From: CAIXOZ01 sp046091285
GTDB taxonomy: Bacteria; Cyanobacteriota; Cyanobacteriia; PCC-6307; Cyanobiaceae
Reading direction: 5' to 3'
NCBI GenBank assembly: GCA_046091285.1
Contig: JBJTBH010000110.1
Span: 1 to 58,463, forward strand
Length of the DNA: 58,463 nt
The translations under genes were made by a program, and so were the position numbers. Of this stretch, positions 1 through 8,785 are shown piece after piece (the first letter of the stretch is position 1; every line of letters starts with the position of its first letter). The notes under the pieces were generated by a model, which was given only the letters and a program-made list of their open reading frames with translations, was not told where the DNA came from and did no database searches.

Positions 1-1358
1 GAACCGCCATTAAAAAGGATGGAATCTGCCGTCAGCGTCACCTGATTAGCAACAAGCTGCTTTCCATTGGCAATGGAAACAGAATTCCCGGAACCGGTGG
101 TCCCGGCTTTGAATGCCAAGGCCCCTGTGGTGGCCGTGGAATGGACACTGGCATTGATCTTGATGTCATCTGCCGCCTGAAATGTCAACGATCGATTGGA
201 AAGATCAAGATCAGGGGAGGCTTCGGTGATCGTGATCGCGCCTTTCTGAGAGCCACTGGCTGGAGAGCCTGTCGTCTGAATCAGAAGAGAAGAATTCGTG
301 AGATTCTTTTGAATTGTGTTCCATGTCAACACCGAAGGTGATGACGAGGGAAGCAGTGAAACACCTGGTGAAATATTGATATTGGTATCAACCGCGTTAT
401 TGATTGTCAGATCAGTGGGGTCAAGCAACAATGTGCCAACCCGCCCCTGGGGAGCCATGGTGTTGACCAGACCCTGAAAATCAAGCTGCTGACGACCCGA
501 CACTTCGACCCAACCACCTTCACCGCCTTCAGGACCACCCCGAGCCTGAATCTGACCGGCAAAACGCGTGCTCTCTTCCGCCCAGATCACAATCTCACCA
601 CCATCTCCGACCTTGGTGGCATTGGCCTGAAGCCTGGCTCCTTCCGCCACCGTCACCTGCGTGGCGGGAGGCTCTGGACCGAGACCGTAGCGTTGACCAC
701 CGATTCGAATCCTGCCACCACCATTGGCACCACTGGCAGTCACCAGCGCTGTCGGCGACAGGTGAATGTCATGGGCCAGTACGGTCACCTCACCGCCATG
801 AACACCGTCTTCGGCATCAAGAACACCAGCCAGGTTGATGGCTGTCTGGCGATCGAGCCGGATATGAGGAGCAGCAACATCCGCCCCAGGCGAGACCGAA
901 CGATGCTGCAGCCAATCATCATCACGAACACTGCCAGTGGTCAGCCAGGTGGATGGAGCGATGATCTGCCCCGTGCCAAGCACCTCAATGCCGTTGGGAT
1001 TGGCCAACAGAAAGCGGGGCCCCGACTCGACCGCACCACCGATGCTCGAGACTGCAGAACCAGTGACGACATTAAGAATCGCCTGGTTAGGTGTACCTTC
1101 GATTCGAAAGCGTTCTCCAGCCTGAACGCTGAACTCCTGCCAACGCACCAGTCCCCGATCAGCCGTGACCCGAATCGACGCATTCGATCCCGGAACAACG
1201 CCATCCACATTGACGGCCCCGGCGCCGCTGTAGATCGGCAGAGCATGAACGGCCGCCCCCTGACCTAAGAAAGAGCCCGCAGTCAGGGAGGTGCAGGTGA
1301 CGGTGCCGGCACTGGCCAGGTACCACCAAGAGGTTCTGCATGGGCTGGTCATAGCCAT
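1..1358 (-). CDS. Two-partner secretion exoprotein TpsA, filamentous haemagglutinin N-terminal domain (partial)
   Basis: The reading frame stays open from ATG at 1358 to the left window edge, at least 452 residues, so the 3' end is missing. The N-terminus is a long hydrophobic leader (about residues 10-40, ending near AVHA). A TPS domain follows with the NPNGI motif at residues 120-124 and an upstream NQAIL, both typical of secreted haemagglutinin/haemolysin-type proteins. After about residue 300 the protein is rich in Thr, Ser, Asn and Gly, with the short beta-strand periodicity expected of a beta-helix adhesin. The start lies inside the 3' end of the TpsB gene: ATG at 1358 gives a 10-bp overlap, and ATG at 1352 gives an ATGA overlap. 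Export through that TpsB is therefore inferred. The role (adhesion, contact-dependent effect or other) cannot be told without the C-terminus. Base composition is lower in GC than neighbouring housekeeping genes. Confidence 0.85.
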   Translation of the reverse strand, partial: MAMTSPCRTSWWYLASAGTVTCTSLTAGSFLGQGAAVHALPIYSGAGAVNVDGVVPGSNASIRVTADRGLVRWQEFSVQAGERFRIEGTPNQAILNVVTGSAVSSIGGAVESGPRFLLANPNGIEVLGTGQIIAPSTWLTTGSVRDDDWLQHRSVSPGADVAAPHIRLDRQTAINLAGVLDAEDGVHGGEVTVLAHDIHLSPTALVTASGANGGGRIRIGGQRYGLGPEPPATQVTVAEGARLQANATKVGDGGEIVIWAEESTRFAGQIQARGGPEGGEGGWVEVSGRQQLDFQGLVNTMAPQGRVGTLLLDPTDLTINNAVDTNINISPGVSLLPSSSPSVLTWNTIQKNLTNSSLLIQTTGSPASGSQKGAITITEASPDLDLSNRSLTFQAADDIKINASVHSTATTGALAFKAGTTGSGNSVSIANGKQLVANQVTLTADSILFNGG

Positions 1359-3742
1359 TTGCGTACACCCACCCAGAGCCTGGCTTCCGGATTGAGACCG
1401 TCGACATCGAGGCGATTCTGACGCGCTCTGTTCTGGCCCAGAGGCCAGGCTAAATCAATGGAGACTGAGTAATCCCGATCACGCCCCCACTCCAGTCCCA
1501 CACCCGGTCCCCAGAGGCCCAGCTCAAGCGGGTCAACACTTTTAAGAGAGGGATTTGACCGGCGCCAGACATAACCACCATCGAGAAAGGCCTTGAAAGC
1601 CAGGCGACGACGATCCCCAGGGTTACGACGATCAGGCAGATGGTCATAACGAGCCGTGAGCTGACCAACCACGCCGCTATCTCCCAATGCTTCCCCGGGA
1701 GGATAAGCTCTGACTCCATTGGGCCAGCCCAGAGAAAGCTCTTCCGCCACATTCAGATTGCTGAAAGCAAGCTGAACCTGCCCTTGAAGACCAAGACTGA
1801 ATCGGGGCAACTCCGCGAAGGTCTGAAGCCGATTAAAGCTAAGATTAACCTTACCTAAAGCACCGCCATCGCCGGGAAAATAACTGGCATATTGAGGCGA
1901 TCGCGAAAGCTCACCGAACGAAAATGCAAGCTGAGCAGCGTTGTAACTAGGAGATTTTTCGCCAAAGACACGATCCTGAAAGTCACCCAGCAAAGAAAGA
2001 CGTCCAACTGCAGTGGTCCGATCATCATAAGTGATCGCATTAAATGCCGAATCTTCATAGTGATTGAGCGATCCCACCAACCTGGCACTGAGCCCGGAAC
2101 GGGGACGCCGCCACAACACCTGGTTGAGACCCAGGGATCCCGAACGATAGAAACCAGTATAGTGATCCGCTGTAAACTGCTCAAGCGAACGATAGTCAGC
2201 CCAATTCAGAGCAGCCACCACATTGAGACCGCCGGGAGTGATCGGGACATTGGCAGTCACCCCCAGCTGCCTGCTGCCATACCAGTTCACATTACCGGAA
2301 TATCCAGCGCTTAAATTGATACGTTCACCATAACGAAAGGCCCCTTCCAGACCCAAAGAGCCTTGAATCTCATAAGGACCGGTGTATCGAACAACATAAT
2401 TATCCAGCTGCACATCAGCCTTGACAACCGGCGTACGCCTCAAAGAAAGCAAAACATCCGAGGTTCCAATGGTTGAGCCCGCCTGTATACAGGCATTGGC
2501 ATCGACGCCTCCAAGTTCATTCAGCTTAAGAACGACACTCGATAATTTATCGACACGAAAAAGGCTGCCAGAAGCAAGATCAGTGGCAACGGTCTGCTTG
2601 GCCCAGTCCCAGGCGATCGGCGGACGCTGCCTTGACTGGCTGGCCGCTGTTCCGACGACCTGATGCAACTCCGGAGGCAAACAGACCTCATTGGAATCAG
2701 CCTTCAGTTCCCCAAAACGCGACAACAGCGTTGACAACCGCGTAACGCGCAGCTCACCCCAGGCAAAATTGAGGATCGGCAATCTGGCTTTACCCAGATA
2801 ACCCTCAGCGCCGAGGGCATCAAGATTGATCTGGGTGAGTCGATCCATCAGGCCCTTGGCATTGCGCAGGGCAGGACGATCCTGCGACGGTCGTTCGGCC
2901 AACCACCGCCGCCATCGCTCCTCCAACGGTGGCGAAACCCTTCCATCCTGCGGAGGCTTCTGGGCCTCTCGCAGCCAGTTGTAAACCAACCGCAGGGCAT
3001 CCTGGGAAAGTTCACGACCAAGAAACAGGTTGTTGTTGTTGGAAATCTCCTGGACGATACGCTTCTGGACCCGCTGCAATCCTTCCGGCAGAGGAGTCTT
3101 CAGGGGACGAATGACTGGTGTCGACGTGGCATCAGCTGCCGGTTCAGCCACAGCAAAGGCGATCGAAGGCTCCGGTCCCTGGCCTGATTGCTGACCATCG
3201 GCAGACGACCTGATCTCCAGGCCCCGGACCGCCAGCAGACGCAATCGGATCTGATTCAGTTCACGCCACTGATTGCAGACTTTTGTTGTCTCAGAACGGC
3301 ACGTGAAACCAGGGCCACGATCTCCATCGAAACGGCGCTCCCCACCAGTTCGAGACTCAAGGCCGATGCTGAAAAAGCCCTGCTCCGGGGCCTGACAATC
3401 CAGAGCCAGCAGCTTGCCATCCCCATCGATCAGTGAGATCCGATGGACCCGGAACAACTCTGGATCACAGCGGGACTGCTCCGTCGAGGTCTCCGTCTCA
3501 TCAACCCCAGGCTCCGTCTCAGGAGCCTGATCAGGCTCAACCACCGGGACAGGCTTCTGAAGCTCCCGCTGGCGACGATCAAGGCGCTCCCGCAGCAGCT
3601 CCTGCTCCCGCTTGTTCTGCTGCAGGCCGGATTCCCCCTGGGCCTGAGCGGGCAGAAATACCCCGGACAATTGACCGACCCCAAGGGCGGAGCCAAGCAA
3701 AAGGGCAGCCCGAAGCCGTGAACGCTCGGTGATGTCGCGCAT
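1349..3742 (-). CDS. Two-partner secretion outer-membrane transporter TpsB (ShlB/FhaC/HecB family)
   Basis: The 797-residue protein has a signal peptide (residues 1-35, cleavage after AQAQ) and a charged helix-like segment rich in Gln, Glu and Arg (about 36-65), recalling the FhaC plug helix. A Pro-rich linker and periplasmic POTRA-like regions follow. The C-terminal half alternates like a 16-strand beta-barrel. Residues 677-680 read VRAY in the loop-6 position, followed by PPGEALGDSG; this is the HecB-type variant of the VRGY motif of the Omp85/TpsB superfamily. The last residues, GVRKWL, form a plausible terminal beta-strand. The family secretes a TpsA partner, and the TpsA gene follows with overlap. 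At 797 residues it is longer than typical TpsB proteins (about 550-600), mainly through the N-terminal half. Low-GC stretches suggest acquisition by transfer. Confidence 0.88.
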   Translation of the reverse strand: MRDITERSRLRAALLLGSALGVGQLSGVFLPAQAQGESGLQQNKREQELLRERLDRRQRELQKPVPVVEPDQAPETEPGVDETETSTEQSRCDPELFRVHRISLIDGDGKLLALDCQAPEQGFFSIGLESRTGGERRFDGDRGPGFTCRSETTKVCNQWRELNQIRLRLLAVRGLEIRSSADGQQSGQGPEPSIAFAVAEPAADATSTPVIRPLKTPLPEGLQRVQKRIVQEISNNNNLFLGRELSQDALRLVYNWLREAQKPPQDGRVSPPLEERWRRWLAERPSQDRPALRNAKGLMDRLTQINLDALGAEGYLGKARLPILNFAWGELRVTRLSTLLSRFGELKADSNEVCLPPELHQVVGTAASQSRQRPPIAWDWAKQTVATDLASGSLFRVDKLSSVVLKLNELGGVDANACIQAGSTIGTSDVLLSLRRTPVVKADVQLDNYVVRYTGPYEIQGSLGLEGAFRYGERINLSAGYSGNVNWYGSRQLGVTANVPITPGGLNVVAALNWADYRSLEQFTADHYTGFYRSGSLGLNQVLWRRPRSGLSARLVGSLNHYEDSAFNAITYDDRTTAVGRLSLLGDFQDRVFGEKSPSYNAAQLAFSFGELSRSPQYASYFPGDGGALGKVNLSFNRLQTFAELPRFSLGLQGQVQLAFSNLNVAEELSLGWPNGVRAYPPGEALGDSGVVGQLTARYDHLPDRRNPGDRRRLAFKAFLDGGYVWRRSNPSLKSVDPLELGLWGPGVGLEWGRDRDYSVSIDLAWPLGQNRARQNRLDVDGLNPEARLWVGVRKWL

Positions 3743-4025
3743 GGGCCCCGATGCCTCAGCGCAATTGGGGAATAAACCCTAACCCAAGGCGAGGGCCCAC
3801 AGGCTCGAAATCCATGCGCTTTCCATGACTCTAAGACACCCAAACGAGATAAGAAGCCAGCCCAACCCCATGAAGACCCCCTCAGGGCCAGGAGACCGCC
3901 CGCATCCGATCGTCGCAGAGGGCCCAGGCCCATGTTGATGTTGCCCGGCGACCTGCCATCCATCCGGCCGTTGCGCAGGCACAACAGCCGGATGCTCTGC
4001 AGCCCGAGCCCGAGGACTCAGGCGC
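3743..4025. other. Intergenic region upstream of tpsB
   Basis: This 283-bp gap separates tpsB from the end of ycf23, both leftward. It presumably holds the tpsBA promoter, but I see no convincing -35/-10 pair. The only coding candidate is the 30-residue frame listed separately. Confidence 0.4.
3779..3871 (-). CDS. Possible 30-residue hydrophobic peptide
   Basis: A short frame starts with ATG at 3871, preceded by a purine-rich AGGGGG about 6 nt upstream that could serve as a ribosome binding site. It encodes a Trp/Leu-rich peptide ending ALALG that could span a membrane. I recognise no family. It lies in the 283-bp gap between tpsB and ycf23. It may be chance. Confidence 0.2.
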   Translation of the reverse strand: MGLGWLLISFGCLRVMESAWISSLWALALG

Positions 4026-4802
4026 TCAGAGGCTCGCTGTGAAGCGCTGACCCTCGATGGGTGTCGATCCAACCATGGCCTCACGCAGACCACGAACCAC
4101 AGCGACCATGGCCAGGTCATCCTCGAGGCGATTGATCGCCGAACCGACGCCGACACCGGAAGCTCCGGCCGCCAGCGCCATGGGCACCGTCACCGCGGAA
4201 AGGCCGGAAGCACAGAGCACAGGAACGGAGACGGCCTTGCTGATCGCATGGGCGGCCGCCAGGGTGGGGGCAGCCTTCTCGATCAAGCCGAGCACACCGG
4301 CACTGAAGGGGCGGGCACTGGTGCCCCCTTCCGTCTGAATCAGATCAGCACCCGCGGCCACCAGAGCCACCGCCAGCTGCTCCTGGGCATCCAGGGGCAG
4401 CACATGGGGAACCGTGACCGAAAGGACCACCTCCGGCAGCAGGGCCCTGGTACGACGCGTCAGCGCAAGCACCTCGTCCGCATCAAAGATGCGGCCCTGG
4501 GGATAGAAGGCATCGAAATTACCGATCTCCACCATGGTGGCGCCAGCCGCCACCGCCGCCGGGAACAGCTCGGGATCGACCGCAGACACACAGATCGGGA
4601 GCCCCGAAGCCTCTGCGGCCAGGCGCACCAACTCGGGCTCACAGGCCACATCCACCAGGTCAGCACCGCCCCGTCCCGCCGCACGGCTGACACGGGTCAC
4701 CACAACCGGATCCGTGGTGGTCAGACCGGCGATCACCTTGAGCAGGCGCCCTGACACCAGCGCTTGCTGCAGCTGGGGGGGCAGGCTGGAGAGGCGCGAC
4801 AT
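4026..4802 (-). CDS. ycf23: Ycf23 / DUF561 TIM-barrel-like protein
   Basis: The 258-residue protein is recognised as the Ycf23/DUF561 family, found in cyanobacteria and some algal plastids. Visible landmarks are LKVIAGL near the N-terminus, the repeated beta-alpha pattern of a TIM barrel, VEIGNFDAFYPQGR in the middle, LIQTEGGTSARP, and GVGVGSAINRLED near the end, which looks like a phosphate-binding loop. Its biochemical activity is not established. I chose ATG at 4802 (MSRLSSLPPQ) because the family begins close to the LPP..QQAL segment; ATG at 4829 is also in frame. Only 16 bp separate this start from the divergent tilS start. Confidence 0.85.
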   Translation of the reverse strand: MSRLSSLPPQLQQALVSGRLLKVIAGLTTTDPVVVTRVSRAAGRGGADLVDVACEPELVRLAAEASGLPICVSAVDPELFPAAVAAGATMVEIGNFDAFYPQGRIFDADEVLALTRRTRALLPEVVLSVTVPHVLPLDAQEQLAVALVAAGADLIQTEGGTSARPFSAGVLGLIEKAAPTLAAAHAISKAVSVPVLCASGLSAVTVPMALAAGASGVGVGSAINRLEDDLAMVAVVRGLREAMVGSTPIEGQRFTASL

Positions 4803-4818
4803 CGCTTTCGGTAGCGGA

Positions 4819-5877
4819 ATGAAGGCCATCCTCCCATCCGGGGTCCCGCAGGCTGGCGCTCATGCTCCAGCGCACCCATGGCACCCGGAACATCACCGAC
4901 TGCACCGGCATCTGCTGCACCACCCGACCCTGCTGCCCCGGGGCTCCAGGCTGCTGCTTGCGGTCTCCGGCGGACAGGATTCCATGACCCTGGTGCGGTT
5001 GCTCCAGGATCTGAACCGTCTGCACCTGTGGCAACTCCACCTCTGGCATGGTGACCACGGCTGGCACGACGGTTCCGCCGGAACCGCCACCGAACTGGCC
5101 CGCTGGCTGACACGGACCGGTCACTCCCTGCTGATCGATCGGGCCGAGCCCGTGATGACGGAAGCCAGGAACGAGGCCCAGGCACGGCAATGGCGCTACA
5201 GGAAGCTGCTGGAGCGGGCCCGTGATCTGAACTGCAGCCATGTGGTGACCGGCCACACCGCCAGTGATCGCGCCGAAACGCTGGTGATGAACCTGGCCCG
5301 GGGCAGTCATCGTCGTGGCCTGGCCAGCCTCAGACCGAACCGCCCCCTGGAAGAACGGGAACTGGCGCGTCCGCTCCTGATCTTCAGCCGCCGGGAAACC
5401 GCTCGCATGGTCCAGATCCTGAAGCTGCCGGTCTGGCCGGATCCCAGCAATGCTGACCTGTCCTATGAACGCAACAGGGTCCGGCAGGAGGTGATGCCGA
5501 TCCTCGACACCCTCCATCCCGGGGTCGAACAACGGCTGGCCGCCCTCGCCGAACGCCTCGCCCAGGAAGAGGACGGGGCCTCGGAACTGACCGATCTGGC
5601 CCTCGCGACGCTGCGCCAGGCTGACAACAGCCTGCATCGCCAGGGCCTCACATCCCTCGGATCAGCCAATCAGCGCCGACTCCTGCAGGCCTGGCTCGGG
5701 CAGAGCGCCGGCCTCAGGCTCAGGGCCGCCGAGCTGGAGGGACTGCTGGCCCGGCTGACGGCACGGACAAGGTCCGGCAGCATGGATCTGTCCGGCGGCT
5801 GGCGCCTGCAATGGCGGGGCGATGCCCTGACCCTGGCGCCTCCCTCCTCACCCGCAGCAGCCGATGAGCACCGATGA
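4819..5877 (+). CDS. tilS: tRNA(Ile)-lysidine synthase TilS
   Basis: TilS attaches lysine to C34 of the CAU anticodon of tRNA-Ile, making lysidine so that the tRNA reads AUA. The 352-residue protein carries the PP-loop motif SGGQDS at residues 50-55, followed by a WHGDHGWH segment and the VTGHTASDRAET segment of the N-type ATP pyrophosphatase fold. Its length matches the short cyanobacterial form without the large C-terminal domain of E. coli TilS. The frame stays open further upstream, antisense to ycf23, but ATG at 4819 is the closest start to the conserved N-terminus. The 3' end overlaps the next gene by 14 bp, suggesting co-transcription. Confidence 0.92.
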   Translation: MKAILPSGVPQAGAHAPAHPWHPEHHRLHRHLLHHPTLLPRGSRLLLAVSGGQDSMTLVRLLQDLNRLHLWQLHLWHGDHGWHDGSAGTATELARWLTRTGHSLLIDRAEPVMTEARNEAQARQWRYRKLLERARDLNCSHVVTGHTASDRAETLVMNLARGSHRRGLASLRPNRPLEERELARPLLIFSRRETARMVQILKLPVWPDPSNADLSYERNRVRQEVMPILDTLHPGVEQRLAALAERLAQEEDGASELTDLALATLRQADNSLHRQGLTSLGSANQRRLLQAWLGQSAGLRLRAAELEGLLARLTARTRSGSMDLSGGWRLQWRGDALTLAPPSSPAAADEHR

Positions 5878-6637
5878 GCACCCCAGGGTCCACAGGCGCT
5901 ACGCCGATGTGGAATCGGCCTACACAAGCGGGAATTACACCGAGGCCCTGAACCAGGGTCTGGCTTTACTGCAGGATCTCCAGGATCCAGCCAGCAAACC
6001 ACTGCGGATGCGGCTGCTTCTGCTGCTGGGGCACACCTGGCTCTATGGCCTGGGGGATCTGGATTCTGCGGCGGTCGCCTACGGCCAGGTCGCTGAAGAC
6101 AACGAGGAAGAGGCGCTCCAGGAGATCGCCCTGGATGGCCTGAGCCGGACGACTCCCACCTGGACAGCACAAGACAACACCCAGGCCAACGTCGCGATAA
6201 CACCGGAAACAATCGCGGGCGCAACCGAACCAGCGGGGCGCCACCAGGCTCCCGCGACCCGTCAGGTGACGGGATCCGAGCAGCCCGGTCCTGCCAGCCC
6301 CTGGACGACCAGCGAACCAAGGGCGCAGCGGAGCGAGCCCCGGAGGAGCGTCTCAACGGCTGACAACGATCCGGCGGCGCCCTGGCTGCCAGCCGCCACA
6401 ATCACCGACGGTGCCGGCAGAACAGCGACATCTCAGGCGGCAATGAGGGAGGCGATTCCAGAGGGCACAGCCACGACAGACACTCCCGTTGAAACGGCTG
6501 AATCGGAGCCGAGGATCGCCACCAGAACGATTCAGGAGCTGACGGAGGAGACGGTGGTGATTCCGAGCACCCTCAGCTTCAGCCCCGAAGAAGAGCAGGA
6601 GCTCGCCAAGGGGCTCCTGCTGGTGGTGCTGAACTGA
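5864..6637 (+). CDS. Conserved cyanobacterial hypothetical protein, TPR-like N-terminus
   Basis: No function is known to me. The 257-residue protein has a helical N-terminal region (about residues 10-95) with a TPR-like pattern, including YTSGNYTEALNQGLALLQDL and LDSAAVAYGQV. A long Thr/Ala/Pro/Glu-rich linker of low complexity (about 100-225) follows, then a short tail, FSPEEEQELAKGLLLVVL, that looks conserved. This pattern suggests an adaptor protein with a disordered middle. The gene overlaps tilS by 14 bp and ends 6 bp before the convergent rnj stop. Confidence 0.75.
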   Translation: MSTDEHPRVHRRYADVESAYTSGNYTEALNQGLALLQDLQDPASKPLRMRLLLLLGHTWLYGLGDLDSAAVAYGQVAEDNEEEALQEIALDGLSRTTPTWTAQDNTQANVAITPETIAGATEPAGRHQAPATRQVTGSEQPGPASPWTTSEPRAQRSEPRRSVSTADNDPAAPWLPAATITDGAGRTATSQAAMREAIPEGTATTDTPVETAESEPRIATRTIQELTEETVVIPSTLSFSPEEEQELAKGLLLVVLN

Positions 6638-6643
6638 GCGTGC

Positions 6644-8671
6644 TCAGCTGGCCGCTGCTGAACGACGGCGACGGGTGCGCCCCTCGGGCTCACGCTCCTC
6701 GGGAACGGCCGCAGCAACGGCCTTGGAGGCCCGGGCCGGAACGGCAGCGGCGACCACAGCGGGAGTGGCCTCAACAACGGTCTGGGAAGGAGCCGCAACC
6801 TCAGGATTGGCGACCAGGGTCGCTCCTGAGCCAGCAGGTGCACCATGACGCACGAGTTCACGGCTGCCACGCTCACGACCACCATCACGACCACCCCGGG
6901 GGCGTGGCGCCGGGCGGGTGTCGGGTTCGGCATCGGCACGGCCCTTATAGGCCGGAGTGCCGGCAGGCGCTGGCTGAACCAGGCAGATGATCAACGGTTC
7001 AACCTGCAATTCGCGGCGCAGGCGACGTTGCAGCCCGACCTCGATTTCACGCTGCACACCGACCCAGTCGACATCCGGAGCCTTGCCACCGCTGGGACGG
7101 GCGAGCTGACTCCAACGGTTGTCAAGCACCCAGCCGATCTCACGTTCCGACCAGAGCGAGAGCTTGCGCGGGTCGGCTGTGGTGACCACCCCGCGCAGAT
7201 TCACCCGCGGGGGAGCCGCCATCACACCATCGGTGCTGATCACCGTGAGCAGCGTGATCACCCCGTCCTCGGCGAGCTGCTGCCGTTCCTTGAGCACCCG
7301 TACATCGACGATGCCATTGCGGGACGCATCCAGCAGCTCGATACCGCTCTTGACCGGATCACCCTTGCGCAGGGAATCCGGGGTGAGCTCCACCACATCA
7401 CCGTTGTCGATGATCAAGGTGTGATCGGCGGGGATGCCCATCGACTGACCCGTGCGGGAGTGGGCCACGAGCATGCGGTGTTCCCCATGAACCGGCACAA
7501 AGAATTTCGGGCGGGTCAGGGCCAGCATCAACTTCTGATCCTCCTGGCTTCCGTGACCGGACACATGGATGCCCTCACCTTTGCCATAAACGACCTTGGC
7601 ACCAAGAATCATCAACCGGTCGATGGTGTTGACGACAGAAATCGTGTTACCAGGGATCGGACTGGCTGAAAAGATGATGGTGTCCGTACTCTTCACCTGC
7701 ACCTGGGGATGCTCGCCGCGGGAGATGCGGCTGAGGGCAGCCAGTGGCTCACCCTGACTACCGGTCATCAGCAACAGAGTTTCGCGATCGGGAAGATCGC
7801 GGATCTGCTTGATCGGCACGAACAGATCATCCGGGCAGCGCATGTAGCCCAACTCGCGCGCCTTGGCGATCACATTGATCATCGAACGCCCGAGAAGACC
7901 GACCTTGCGACCATGCTTCAGGGCCAGCTCAAGAATCATCGACACCCGATGGACTGAGCTGGCAAACGTGGTGACGATCACACGCCCATCCGCCTGAGAG
8001 ATATGGCGATCAAGATTGGGGAATACCGCGCGCTCTGAGGGCGTGAAACCAGGGAGCTCCGCGTTGGTGGAATCACTGAACAGACAGAGAACACCCTGTT
8101 CCCCGTAATGAGCCATCCGCTGAATGTCAAAATATTCGCCATCCACCGGGGTGTGATCAAATTTAAAATCACCCGTAAATACAACCACACCCACAGGCGT
8201 CGTGATCGCCAGCGAGAAACTGTCAGCAATCGAGTGGGTGTTGCGAATGAATTCAACCTTGAAATGCTGGCCAACCTGGACCACATCGCGAGGGCTGACT
8301 GTTTGAATAATAGTGCGATCTGTGACGCCAGCTTCCTCCATCTTTCCCTGCAACATCGACATCGCGAGACGCGGGCCGTAGATGACAGGGATATTGAAAT
8401 TCTTGAGGTGATGGGGAATCCCACCAATATGATCTTCGTGACCATGGGTCACGATCATGGCGCGGATGCGTTTCTGATTTTCCCGGAGGTAGCTGGTATC
8501 AGGCAGCACGACATTGACACCATGCATGCCATCGCTGGGGAAGGCCAGACCGCCATCCACAAGCATCAGATCATCGCCGTACTCAAAGACGCAAGTGTTC
8601 TTTCCGATCTCATGGAGGCCCCCCAGGGGAATCACCCGAAGGGACGGTTGCTTGCCATTGGTCGTGGTCAT
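6644..8671 (-). CDS. rnj: Ribonuclease J
   Basis: RNase J is a metallo-beta-lactamase/beta-CASP ribonuclease with endo- and 5'-exonuclease activity in RNA processing and decay. The 675-residue protein shows the zinc motif HGHEDH at 76-81, then FIRNTHSI, VVFTGDFKFD and FSDSTNAE. A C-terminal extension rich in Arg, Ala and Pro, ending RTRRRRSAAAS, is probably disordered; cyanobacterial RNase J proteins commonly carry such tails. I chose ATG at 8671 (MTTTNGKQPS) because the conserved core LRVIPLGGLHEIGKN begins 10 residues later. An in-frame ATG at 8755 would add 28 residues unlike the family. The gene is third in the leftward asd-dapA-rnj cluster. Confidence 0.95.
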   Translation of the reverse strand: MTTTNGKQPSLRVIPLGGLHEIGKNTCVFEYGDDLMLVDGGLAFPSDGMHGVNVVLPDTSYLRENQKRIRAMIVTHGHEDHIGGIPHHLKNFNIPVIYGPRLAMSMLQGKMEEAGVTDRTIIQTVSPRDVVQVGQHFKVEFIRNTHSIADSFSLAITTPVGVVVFTGDFKFDHTPVDGEYFDIQRMAHYGEQGVLCLFSDSTNAELPGFTPSERAVFPNLDRHISQADGRVIVTTFASSVHRVSMILELALKHGRKVGLLGRSMINVIAKARELGYMRCPDDLFVPIKQIRDLPDRETLLLMTGSQGEPLAALSRISRGEHPQVQVKSTDTIIFSASPIPGNTISVVNTIDRLMILGAKVVYGKGEGIHVSGHGSQEDQKLMLALTRPKFFVPVHGEHRMLVAHSRTGQSMGIPADHTLIIDNGDVVELTPDSLRKGDPVKSGIELLDASRNGIVDVRVLKERQQLAEDGVITLLTVISTDGVMAAPPRVNLRGVVTTADPRKLSLWSEREIGWVLDNRWSQLARPSGGKAPDVDWVGVQREIEVGLQRRLRRELQVEPLIICLVQPAPAGTPAYKGRADAEPDTRPAPRPRGGRDGGRERGSRELVRHGAPAGSGATLVANPEVAAPSQTVVEATPAVVAAAVPARASKAVAAAVPEEREPEGRTRRRRSAAAS

Positions 8672-8785
8672 CAGGGAAGGGTGCCGGAATCTTCCGGCCA
8701 GAGAAACAAAAGGGAACAGAGGCGCTGATGCGCTGATCCAAACGGATGCATGCACTCGGGCCGGAAGCCGGAGCGGGCCTTGGCG

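Noticed and set aside
693..1268. Open frame of 191 residues on the plus strand
   Set aside because: It is antisense to the TpsA gene, whose NPNGI motif and continuous frame are convincing.
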